From positions 1 to 31,823 of the forward strand of contig CAMLFP010000013.1 in the NCBI GenBank assembly GCA_946479335.1: a DNA stretch of 31,823 nucleotides. The letters run 5' to 3'. Both the position numbers and the translations under genes were made by a program. This document shows, one piece after another, positions 12,325-19,230 of this stretch (within the stretch, counting starts at the first letter, position 1; each line of letters begins with the position of its first letter). The notes under the pieces were generated by a model. The model did no database searches. It worked only from the letters and a program-made list of their open reading frames with translations, and was not told where the DNA came from. The stretch comes from an uncultured Archangium sp. GTDB taxonomy: Bacteria > Myxococcota > Myxococcia > Myxococcales > Myxococcaceae.

Positions 12325-13124
12325 CGGGCGAAGCGGAGCCCCAGCACCACCAACACCACCAGACACGCGACGCTCAGCGTGAGGTAGCTGTTCACCAACC
12401 GCCGCTCGCTCCAATCGTAGACGTCGACCAGCTTCGACGGGTCTGACAGGCCGACGCCCTCGATGCGCCCGAACGCGAGGTTCGCGTTGTCGCGCCAGCT
12501 GGTGAACCACTCACTCGCCACGTTGGCGAACGCGCCCGCGCCGATGACGAGGTAGCCCCAGCGCAGGCCGCCGCGGGTGACGCGCAGCCCATCCGGGAGC
12601 CACACCGCGGCCATCAATGCCGTGCCGAACACCAGCGCGCCTCCGTCGCCCGCGAAGGTGACGAACGCAAGCCGCGCGGCGCCAGGCAGGAGCAGCCCCA
12701 CGCCGAGCAGCGACGCGATGGTGATGACGGGCCACCACGGCCGCGCGTTTCGTCGCGTCCACGCGGCCCAGCCGCCGAGCGCCGCGAGCTCCAGCAGCAC
12801 GAAGAAGGCGCTGCGCGTCTCGCTCATCGGCGTGAACCACAGCAGCGGCACCGCGGGCGCGCCGGTGAACCACGACGCCGTCGCGTGCCCCAGTTCATGC
12901 AGCGGCATCGCGAAGCACAGCCGGGTGACGAACGCGCCGAACGAGGTGTGCACCAGCAGCAGCATCACCCCCAACGCGATGGGCACCGCGAGCAGTCGCG
13001 CGTTCTCGGGGGGCACCTCTTGAACGGGCGACGGCGTGGGGGCGTTGGTCTCGAGGCGCGCGAAGCGGCTCTCGGGGCAGTCGTAGAAGTGCCCGGTGTC
13101 TGCTCCGCACTGCGCGCACGCCAT
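12312..13124 (-). CDS. M50-like membrane protein with HELGH motif and N-terminal Cys cluster
   Basis: 270 residues. It begins MACAQCGADTGHFYDC, a possible zinc-ribbon remnant (C3, C6, C16). A Pro-rich stretch is followed by about six membrane helices (first near 43-62). HELGH at 76-80, just after the first helix in FAMPLHELGHATASWF, is the HExxH zinc signature of membrane-embedded metalloproteases (M50/site-2-like). I do not see the usual downstream NxxPxxxLDG-type third ligand; WFTSWRDNANL is the nearest Asp-containing segment, so proteolytic activity is uncertain. The gene is alone on this strand between two other units, and its end overlaps the end of the upstream-facing gene by 13 bp. It may act on other membrane or lipoproteins, but this is only a family-based guess. 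Confidence 0.7.
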   Translation of the reverse strand: MACAQCGADTGHFYDCPESRFARLETNAPTPSPVQEVPPENARLLAVPIALGVMLLLVHTSFGAFVTRLCFAMPLHELGHATASWFTGAPAVPLLWFTPMSETRSAFFVLLELAALGGWAAWTRRNARPWWPVITIASLLGVGLLLPGAARLAFVTFAGDGGALVFGTALMAAVWLPDGLRVTRGGLRWGYLVIGAGAFANVASEWFTSWRDNANLAFGRIEGVGLSDPSKLVDVYDWSERRLVNSYLTLSVACLVVLVVLGLRFARQRD

Positions 13125-13166
13125 GCAGCGACGCTACCAGCCGGGGTCGAAGAAGGTGTCGCGCCC

Positions 13167-13204
13167 AAAAAAGAAGGCCCGCCACAGCCGAAGCTGGGCG
13201 GGCC
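13167..13204 (-). terminator. Rho-independent terminator of the astacin-like protease gene
   Basis: Strong hairpin: GGCCCGCC (13176-13183) pairs with GGCGGGCC (13197-13204), and an inner stem CAGC/GCTG closes a CGAA loop, with one bulged A. Read on the minus strand it is followed by TTCTTTTTT (13175-13167). It begins 26 nt after the stop codon of the gene at 13230-14810. Confidence 0.85.
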
Positions 13205-13229
13205 TGTTTATGACGCCCCGGTGGTGGGA

Positions 13230-14810
13230 TTACGGAGCGACGTAATTCGTGGTGATGGAGTACGTGCCGGCCTGGTACCCGTTGACGGCGACGTACGCCT
13301 TGGTCGCGGTCGCGGGCACGGTGAGGCTGCAGGTCTCCGAGGCGCCGGTGGTGTACGGGCGGCAGTCGAAGGTGGTCAGCGTGGGCGCGTTGTCGAAGCG
13401 CACGTAGAGGTCGGGGTCGCCGCTGCCGGTCATCGTGACCTTGAGCGCCGTGCCGCCCAGCACCGTCACCGGCGCGACCTGCACCAGCTGGCCCTTGGCG
13501 ACGCTGCCCGACGCGGTCGCGGTCTTCGCGGTGCCCGTCGAGGGAGGCGTGGTGCCGCCGCTCTTGGTGTACGTGACAGTCAGCGAGAAGGTGGCCGCCG
13601 CGTAGCCGTTGACGAGGATGTACGCCTGCGTCTGGCCCGTGGGCACCGTGAGGTCGCACGACTCATTGGAGCCGTTGAGGTACGGGCGGCAGTTGTACGA
13701 GGAGGCCGTCGGCGTCGCGCCGAAGCGCACGTAGAGGTCGGCGTCGCCGGTGCCCGTCATCACCACGCTGAAGTCGGTGCCCGCGGTGACCGCGAACGGG
13801 CCGTAGGTCTTGCTGGCGCCCTTCGCGACGCTGGCGGTGAAGGTCTCGGTGGTCTGCGCGCTGCCCGTGCCGCCGCCCGTCGAACCAGAGCCGCCGCCGG
13901 TGGAGCCGGAGCCGCCGCCCGTCGAACCCGTGCCGCCGCCGGTGGAGCCGGAGCCGCCACCCGTCGAACCGGAGCCGCCGCCCGCGTTGCCCGCGCCGTA
14001 CAGCGCCGCCGCGCCCTGCTTGTCGAGCGCCGTCAGCGAGAGGTCATCGAAGCTGCCGGTGCCGTTGCACTGCGGGTAGTGCATCACCGACGCGGAGTCG
14101 TACGACGTCAGCGCGCGCCAGTTGTTGTCTTCGTAGCAGCTCGTCGCGCCGGCCTCGGGGCGGGTGTGCTCGTGGCGGAAGCCCAGGGTGTGACCCAGCT
14201 CGTGGCGCAGCACGCCGACGAAGTTGAGGCTCGAGTCGGTGAAGGCCGAGTTGTCGATGTTCAGCACGCGGTTGGCGCGCGTGTCAGAGGGGAAGAACGA
14301 GGCGGCGATGTACTGGCCGTTCACGTTGATGGGCACCACGTTGAACACCACGTTGTTGTTCGAGTTGGTGCAGTTGCCGTCCTGCGCGGGGACGTAGTCG
14401 TAGTTGACGGCCGCGGCGGCCTCCCACGCGGCGGTGGCCTCGGCCATCGCGTTGATGACCTGCGTCTTGCGCGCCGACGGGAAGCTGTTCGACACGCAGT
14501 AGGTCAGCGACATCTTCTTGGAGTCGGACCACTTGTCATCGGCGTTGCCGATGCGGTTCACGATGAGCTGCCCCTCCTGCACGTTCATCTCGTAGAACTC
14601 GCGGAGCAGCTTCTCGCTGGCGAAGGTGGTGTCACCGTCGGCGATGAAGGCGCCCGTCGTCGGCACCACCTTCACCTGCGCGCGGAACTGCTCCCAGGTC
14701 ATTCCGGTGCCGGAAACAGGGGTGTCCTGCCCCAGGTCACTCACCGTCGCTTCGCCCATGCCGCAGGCGGCAAGCACCGACAACATCGCTCCCAGAATGA
14801 CTTTCTTCAC
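13230..14810 (-). CDS. Secreted astacin-like zinc metalloprotease (lipoprotein) with two PPC domains
   Basis: 526 residues from GTG 14810; AGGGAG lies 8 nt upstream and the product then starts with a lipoprotein signal (KKVILGAMLSVLAAC, lipid Cys at 16). An in-frame ATG further upstream (14843) would put charged residues before the signal and is less likely. The catalytic domain (about 90-275) has HELGHTLGFRHE (203-214), the metzincin HExxHxxGxxH zinc site, and the Met-turn SVMHYP (M243). HEHTRPE after it is typical of astacins. A Gly/Ser/Thr heptad linker (about 277-318) leads to two homologous PPC domains of about 95 residues each, with the shared core GDADLYVRF/GDPDLYVRF and NCRPY/DCRPY. 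PPC domains in exported peptidases are often removed on maturation or bind substrate. A strong terminator follows. Confidence 0.88.
   Translation of the reverse strand: MKKVILGAMLSVLAACGMGEATVSDLGQDTPVSGTGMTWEQFRAQVKVVPTTGAFIADGDTTFASEKLLREFYEMNVQEGQLIVNRIGNADDKWSDSKKMSLTYCVSNSFPSARKTQVINAMAEATAAWEAAAAVNYDYVPAQDGNCTNSNNNVVFNVVPINVNGQYIAASFFPSDTRANRVLNIDNSAFTDSSLNFVGVLRHELGHTLGFRHEHTRPEAGATSCYEDNNWRALTSYDSASVMHYPQCNGTGSFDDLSLTALDKQGAAALYGAGNAGGGSGSTGGGSGSTGGGTGSTGGGSGSTGGGSGSTGGGTGSAQTTETFTASVAKGASKTYGPFAVTAGTDFSVVMTGTGDADLYVRFGATPTASSYNCRPYLNGSNESCDLTVPTGQTQAYILVNGYAAATFSLTVTYTKSGGTTPPSTGTAKTATASGSVAKGQLVQVAPVTVLGGTALKVTMTGSGDPDLYVRFDNAPTLTTFDCRPYTTGASETCSLTVPATATKAYVAVNGYQAGTYSITTNYVAP
13870..13974 (-). 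repeat. 21-nt tandem repeat coding for the protease linker
   Basis: Five back-to-back 21-nt units (13870-13890, -13911, -13932, -13953, -13974), each coding a GGGSGST-like heptad on the minus strand. The units alternate between two variants (core CCGTCGAAC and core CGGTGGAGC), so there is also a 42-nt period. Such a run can change length by slippage without shifting the reading frame. Confidence 0.85.
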
Positions 14811-15129
14811 GGCATCGACTCCCTGCGCTGTCTTCGGGCCCACCAGCCGTCCAGCGCGGGCGAGGCCTTGAGCAGATCTCGCGCCAACTCTTAAGATTCT
14901 GATTTAACTCGGTATTTTGATCGTCACAAAGGCGCTCCAGAATCCATGTGGGTGTCTCTGACTTTTACAGAGCAAAATCAGGCGCTTATGTAGTCTCTGA
15001 TTGAAATCAAATGGTTATGTGAAGACTGAGTGGTCAATCATCTGGGTGTCTTGAATTCAGACGGTGTTCTTCGCGCTGTCGTCATCTCATGCACGCCGGG
15101 CCGAGAGGGGAGTGGTAGGCGCGTGCGCC
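14811..15129. other. AT-rich divergent intergenic region
   Basis: 319 nt between the divergent protease (minus) and EF-hand peptidase (plus) genes. From about 14883 to 15060 it is much richer in A+T than anything else nearby. It holds the direct repeats described at 14955-15020. On the minus strand TTGTGA and TTAAAT lie 16 nt apart, a weak promoter candidate for the protease. I see no gene in it. Confidence 0.6.
14955..15020 (+). promoter_or_regulatory. Direct repeats with possible promoter upstream of the EF-hand peptidase
   Basis: AAATCA-N5-TTATGT occurs twice, at 14975-14991 and 15004-15020 (29 nt apart), each preceded by TCTCTGA (14955-14961 and 14994-15000). TTTACA (14964-14969), 17 nt, TATGTA (14987-14992) is a weak sigma-70-type promoter overlapping the first copy. 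The pattern looks like tandem binding sites for an activator or repressor; the protein is unknown. Confidence 0.4.
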
Positions 15130-17127
15130 ATGATCAAGCGCACACTGTCTGTCGTGGGGTTGTTGTCGCTGTCAGCCTGCACCAAGAACGTCGAGGCACC
15201 CAAAGAGGAGGTCGTCGCAGAGACGCCGCCTCCGGCGCCCGCGCCGAAGACCTACACCGCGTTGAGCCGCGTCGACTTCAACGCCCGCGCCGCGGAGCGC
15301 TTCGAGCCGCTCTTCTGGCGCGCCGACACCAACCAGAACCACGCGCTCGACCCTGATGAGCTGGTGACGCTCATCGGGCCGTGGGCCGCGAAGCGCTCCG
15401 AATGGGTCGAGAACGGCAAGTTCACCGCGAAGTTCGACGCGCTCTACGACGCGATGGTCAAGCCGCTGGAGCCTGGCGACGCGCGGTTGAAGGCGCTGCA
15501 GCTCGAGCTCTCGCAGGGCAAGCCCACGCTGGTGGAGACCGACTTCACCGGCTTCTCCGAGGCCGACAAGAAGGCCTTCCCGCACTTCGTGAAGGCCGCC
15601 GCCCTCATCGAGAAGATCTACGGGCGCACCCACGCCACCGACGCCATCGCCGCGAAGATTCCCGCCGGCGACACGCTGTCGGCCGCCGTCTTCAACCGCA
15701 ACCAGGGCGCCTTCTGCGTCGCGCCGAAGACCGAGAAAGACGAGAACTGCGTGGTGCTGGCCGAGAAGCCGTCGCACGCCGTCGGCCTCTACCCGGCCGC
15801 GCTTCAGGCGGACCCCGCGTTCTGCGCGAAGCTGGAGAAGGAGAAGAACAAGGCCGAGCTGATGGGCCACTTCTCCGTGGTGGTGGAAGACGGGAAGGGC
15901 TTCAAGGCCGTGCCGTACTCCGTCGCGTACCAGCCCGACATGGAGGCCGTGGCCGTCGAGCTCGAGGCCGCCGCCGCCGAGTTCGGTGACGACGAGGCCG
16001 CCTTCAAGAAGTACCTCACCGAGGCCGCGAAGAGCTTCCGCACCAACGACTGGGAGCCCGCCAACGCCGCGTGGGTCGCGATGGGGCCGCTCAACTCGAA
16101 GTGGTACCTCCGCGTCGCGCCCGATGAGGTGTACCACGAGCCCTGCGCGTGGAAGGCCGGCTTCGCCCTGCAGCTCGCGCGCATCAACCCCGCGTCGCTC
16201 GAGTGGCAGAAGAAGCTGGAGCCCGTGAAGGGCGACATGGAGAAGACGTTGGCCGGCTTCGCGGGCGCTCCGTACAAGGCGCGCGACGTGAAGTTCAAGC
16301 TGCCCGACTTCATCGACGTCACGCTGAACGCGGCGGATCAGCGCAACCCGCACGGCGCCACCATCGGCCAGTCGCTCCCCAACTGGGGCAAGGTCGCCGA
16401 GAGCGGCGGCCGCACCGTGGTGATGACGAATCTCTATACGGACTTCGACAGCCAGCAGTCGCTCAAGGCCCAGGCCGCGTCGCTGTTCTGCAAGGCGACG
16501 TTCGACGGCTTCACCACCGAGCCGAAGGCCGCGCTGCTGTCGGTCGTGCTGCACGAGGCCTCGCACAACCTCGGCCCCGCGCACGACTACGCGGTGAAGG
16601 GCAAGAAGGACGACGACGTCTTCGGCGGCCCGCTCGCCTCCACCCTCGAGGAGCTCAAGGCGCAGACCAGCGCGCTCTTCTTCACCTGGTGGCTCGTCGA
16701 GAAGGGCCTGCTCACGGAAGAGGAGGCGAAGCACGCCTCGCTGCGCGACGTCGCCTGGGCCTTCGGCCACATCAGCCGCGGCATGTACGACGCGCAGAAG
16801 CACGGCCGCCCGTACTCGCAGCTCGCCTCCATTCAGCTCGGCCACGCCTTCAAGTCGGGCGTGCTGCACTGGATGGCCGAGGAGAAGGCCGCCAACGGCA
16901 CCGACGTGGGCTGCTTCGAGGTCGACCTCGCGAAGTGGAAGCCCGCGGTGACGGACCTCGAGAAGCGCGTGCTGCACATCAAGGGCGCCGGCGACAAGAA
17001 AGACGCGGAGGCGCTCAAGGCCTCGTTCGTTGACGCCGATGACGAGTGGGCCAAGCTGCGCGGCACCATCACCGAGCGCTGGCTGCGCGCCCCGAAGGCG
17101 ACGTTCGTCTACGCGGTGAAGGAATAG
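15130..17127 (+). CDS. EF-hand lipoprotein metallopeptidase, M49-like
   Basis: 665 residues from ATG 15130, chosen because it gives a clean lipoprotein signal (MIKRTLSVVGLLSLSAC, lipid Cys 17); a GTG 66 nt upstream is in frame but puts charged residues first. After a Pro-rich linker there is a canonical EF-hand loop, DTNQNHALDPDE (66-77), with acidic or Asn residues at positions 1, 3, 5, 9 and 12. The large C-terminal part has HEASHNLGP (H475, E476, H479) and, 28 residues on, STLEELKAQTSALFFTWW (E507/E508). This pair resembles the zinc site and Glu motif of the M49 (dipeptidyl-peptidase III-like) peptidases, but M49 normally has HExxGH with one extra residue. So it is a probable zinc peptidase at the cell surface, possibly calcium-dependent. 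Followed by a palindromic element and a terminator. Confidence 0.8.
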   Translation: MIKRTLSVVGLLSLSACTKNVEAPKEEVVAETPPPAPAPKTYTALSRVDFNARAAERFEPLFWRADTNQNHALDPDELVTLIGPWAAKRSEWVENGKFTAKFDALYDAMVKPLEPGDARLKALQLELSQGKPTLVETDFTGFSEADKKAFPHFVKAAALIEKIYGRTHATDAIAAKIPAGDTLSAAVFNRNQGAFCVAPKTEKDENCVVLAEKPSHAVGLYPAALQADPAFCAKLEKEKNKAELMGHFSVVVEDGKGFKAVPYSVAYQPDMEAVAVELEAAAAEFGDDEAAFKKYLTEAAKSFRTNDWEPANAAWVAMGPLNSKWYLRVAPDEVYHEPCAWKAGFALQLARINPASLEWQKKLEPVKGDMEKTLAGFAGAPYKARDVKFKLPDFIDVTLNAADQRNPHGATIGQSLPNWGKVAESGGRTVVMTNLYTDFDSQQSLKAQAASLFCKATFDGFTTEPKAALLSVVLHEASHNLGPAHDYAVKGKKDDDVFGGPLASTLEELKAQTSALFFTWWLVEKGLLTEEEAKHASLRDVAWAFGHISRGMYDAQKHGRPYSQLASIQLGHAFKSGVLHWMAEEKAANGTDVGCFEVDLAKWKPAVTDLEKRVLHIKGAGDKKDAEALKASFVDADDEWAKLRGTITERWLRAPKATFVYAVKE

Positions 17128-17136
17128 CTGCACTCC

Positions 17137-17173
17137 CCCTCTCCCGCGCGCGGGAGAGGGTTGGGGTGAGGGC
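17137..17173 (+). repeat. GGGAGAGGG-type palindromic element, copy 1
   Basis: A perfect 24-bp palindrome (17137-17160; arms CCCTCTCCCGCG and its complement) followed by TTGGGGTGAGGG. It starts 10 nt after a stop codon. A second copy with the same CCCTCTCCC / GGGAGAGGG arms and the same GGGGTGAGGG tail lies at 18947. Elements of this look are common between genes in many GC-rich bacteria. Confidence 0.75.
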
Positions 17174-17183
17174 ATGAACCTGA

Positions 17184-17216
17184 AGCCCGGTGCTCGAGCA
17201 GCGCCGGGCTTTTTCT
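17184..17216 (+). terminator. Rho-independent terminator after the EF-hand peptidase
   Basis: AGCCCGG (17184-17190) pairs with CCGGGCT (17204-17210), with TGCTCGAGCAGCG between them that can form a small inner stem. A T-rich run (TTTTTCTTT) follows directly. Confidence 0.85.
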
Positions 17217-17504
17217 TTGGCGAAGGACGGGCGTTCAACACGCCAACACTTCGCCCCTCACGCGCTGGCCCCGCGACACGCCACCAGTCGCGCACCTGAC
17301 TCGAACGTCGTGGTGCAGGTGCGCGCAGCCCGCGCCCCCCTCGGCGGCAGTAGCCAATGATGACAACTCGAGCGACCTCGACACTCGTCTGCTGCACCGC
17401 ACCCCGAAAACGACTCATGGTGCAGCAGACAAACTCAGTTCGCTGCGCAACCGCGAAACTCAACCCCAGCGCTCACCGTGAAGCCCGGCTATGAGCCGTA
17501 CGCG
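17217..17504. other. Non-coding stretch with a long inverted repeat
   Basis: 288 nt between the terminator and the M20 peptidase. I find no convincing gene. A perfect 12-bp inverted repeat, GTCTGCTGCACC (17387-17398) and GGTGCAGCAGAC (17419-17430), with a 20-nt loop lies in it. It has no T-run, so it is not an obvious terminator; it could be an operator, an RNA hairpin in the M20 leader, or the trace of a mobile repeat. Confidence 0.5.
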
Positions 17505-18941
17505 ATGAAACGACTCGCGCTCGTCTCGCTCGCCGTCCTGTCGTGCACGCCCGCGTCGCGCCCGCTGCACACCGCGCCGGCCGGCGTCGAGAAGTGGGCC
17601 GACGCCGTCGACTGGGCGAAGGCCGGCGATGAGACCCTCGACGTGCTGCAGCGCTACCTCCGCGTCGACACCATGAACCCGCCGGGCAACGAGACCGCCG
17701 GCGCGGAGTTCCTCAAAGCCGAGCTCGCCAACGACGGCATCGAGAGCGTCATCTACGAGTTCGCGCCTGGCCGCGGCTCGCTCGTCGCGCGCCTCAAGGC
17801 CACGAAGCCGTCCGGTGAGAAGCCGCTGTGCCTGCTCTCGCACATCGACACCGTGCCCGCGGAAGCCGACAAGTGGCCCGCCGACGCCGCGCCGCTCTCG
17901 GGCGTCATCAAGGACGGCGCGCTGTGGGGCCGCGGCGTGTTGGACATGAAGGGCATGGGCGCGGTGGAGAGCGAGGTGTTCCGCCTGCTCGCGCGGCAAC
18001 ACGTGGAGCTCACGCGAGACGTGATTCTGATGGCCGTCGCCGATGAAGAGGTGGGCGAGGGCGGCATGAAGCTCCTCACCGAGCAGCACTGGAGCGAGCT
18101 CGACTGCGGTCACATGATCAACGAGGGTGGCCTCGGCATCATCGGGATGCTCGCGCCCAACCAGACGACGTACGCCATCAGCGTCGGCGAGAAGGGCATC
18201 CTCTGGTTGCGGGTGAAGGCCGACGGAGAAGCCGGGCACGGCAGCACGCCCACCGACAACCGCGCGCCGCCGCGGCTGGTGCAGGCCCTCGAGAAGCTCG
18301 CCACGCGCAGGCCCGCGGTGAACATCCAACCGTCGATGTACGAGCTGCTCCGGCGCGTCGGTGAGAAGAGCGGCGGCGTCAGCGGCTTCGTGATGCAGCG
18401 CCCCGCACTGGTGAACGCGCTCGCGGTGAACAAGCTGCTCTCGAAGCCCACCACCAAGGCCGTCATCACGGATACCTGTCAGGTCACCGGCTTCGAGGGC
18501 AAAGGCAGCGCGCCCAACGTCATCCCCTCGCAGACCAGCGCCATCATCGACTGCCGCCTGTTGCCCGGCACCACACCGGAGGCGATGCAGAAGCAGCTCG
18601 AGGAACTCGTGAAGGGTGTGCCGGGCATCTCCTTCGAGGTCATCACCGCGTTCGAAGCGCAGGTCTCGGAGATGGATGACCCGTTCTTCGACGCGCTCGC
18701 GCGCAACGCGGTGCGCGGGCAGGGCAACGCCATCGCAGGGCCGACGATTTCTCCGGGCTACACCGACTCCGTGCTGGCGCGGAAGCTGGGCACGCGCGCG
18801 TACGGCTTCGTGCCCTTCGAGGTGACACAGGAGGAGCTCGCCACCTTCCACGGGCGCGACGAGCGCGTGAAGGTCGACACCATCAAGCGCGGCGTCGAGG
18901 TGCTCTTCCGCGCCGTCACCGACGTCGCCGCGTCACCGTAA
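17505..18941 (+). CDS. M20-family metallopeptidase, lipoprotein
   Basis: 478 residues from ATG 17505, which gives a lipoprotein signal (MKRLALVSLAVLSC, lipid Cys 14); a GTG 27 nt upstream is in frame but would add a charged extension. The di-zinc site of M20 peptidases is complete: SHIDTVP (H113, D115), GRGVLDMKG (bridging D147), ADEEVGEGG (E181 base, E182), GHGSTPTDN in the dimerisation/substrate part, and a late SPGYTDS segment in the place where M20 enzymes carry a final ligand, usually His. Here I see Tyr-Thr-Asp, so the last ligand should be checked. The likely activity is cleavage of small peptides or acylated amino acids at the cell surface. Together with its neighbours it makes a group of envelope-linked hydrolases. 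Confidence 0.87.
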   Translation: MKRLALVSLAVLSCTPASRPLHTAPAGVEKWADAVDWAKAGDETLDVLQRYLRVDTMNPPGNETAGAEFLKAELANDGIESVIYEFAPGRGSLVARLKATKPSGEKPLCLLSHIDTVPAEADKWPADAAPLSGVIKDGALWGRGVLDMKGMGAVESEVFRLLARQHVELTRDVILMAVADEEVGEGGMKLLTEQHWSELDCGHMINEGGLGIIGMLAPNQTTYAISVGEKGILWLRVKADGEAGHGSTPTDNRAPPRLVQALEKLATRRPAVNIQPSMYELLRRVGEKSGGVSGFVMQRPALVNALAVNKLLSKPTTKAVITDTCQVTGFEGKGSAPNVIPSQTSAIIDCRLLPGTTPEAMQKQLEELVKGVPGISFEVITAFEAQVSEMDDPFFDALARNAVRGQGNAIAGPTISPGYTDSVLARKLGTRAYGFVPFEVTQEELATFHGRDERVKVDTIKRGVEVLFRAVTDVAASP

Positions 18942-18946
18942 AGAAT

Positions 18947-19004
18947 CCCTCTCCCATGGGGAGAGGGTCTCGCGAAGCGAGGGGTGAGGGGAGTCGCGTG
19001 ACTC
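18947..19004 (+). repeat. GGGAGAGGG-type palindromic element, copy 2
   Basis: CCCTCTCCC (18947-18955) and GGGAGAGGG (18959-18967), then CTCGC-GAA-GCGAG, the tail GGGGTGAGGG and a third small hairpin, GAGTC-GCGT-GACTC (18991-19004). It starts 5 nt after the M20 stop, the same placement as copy 1. Confidence 0.7.
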
Positions 19005-19094
19005 CGCTTTGGAGAGGGCGCGGGTTCGGCTCGGCCTTGCTCGTCGCGTGCAGGCCCTTGGCCCCGGGCACGCTTCAGTAAGCACCATGCAGAA

Positions 19095-19139
19095 TGAGTT
19101 CGTAAAAAGCTGCGCAGTCCGCAGGTATTTACGAACTCA
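19095..19139. repeat. 45-nt hairpin with 12-bp arms
   Basis: TGAGTTCGTAAA (19095-19106) pairs perfectly with TTTACGAACTCA (19128-19139). Inside, CTGCG (19110-19114) pairs with CGCAG (19120-19124) around CAGTC. The arms are AT-rich against the local background. There is no T-run on either side, so a terminator is unlikely. It may be the end or remnant of a mobile palindromic repeat. Confidence 0.6.
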
Positions 19140-19230
19140 ACCGCTTGGTGAAGTTCACGCGCCAGCTCGACTTCACCGCGGTGCGCGAGGCCGAACCCCG
19201 TGCCTTCCTCCAGGCAGCGCGTTCACAGCA
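19106..19230 (+). pseudogene. Possible gene remnant running into the NlpC gene end
   Basis: Read from 19106 the plus strand gives a protein-like stretch, including IYELNRLVKFTRQLDF and TAVREAEPRAFLQAARS, with normal amino-acid balance. It has no convincing start and stops looking like protein where it meets the 3' end of the convergent gene. It could be a fragment left by a deletion or insertion; this is a weak call. Confidence 0.25.

Noticed and set aside
13870..13974. CRISPR-like array.
   Set aside because: The 21-nt units are back to back without spacers and code for a Gly/Ser linker in frame.
14811..14843. Start of the astacin-like protease at ATG 14843.
   Set aside because: It would place charged residues before the lipoprotein signal. 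GTG 14810 has AGGGAG at good distance and gives a normal signal peptide.
19095..19139. Terminator for the NlpC/P60 or M20 gene.
   Set aside because: The hairpin has no T-run on either strand and lies more than 80 nt from the NlpC stop, partly inside a protein-like stretch.
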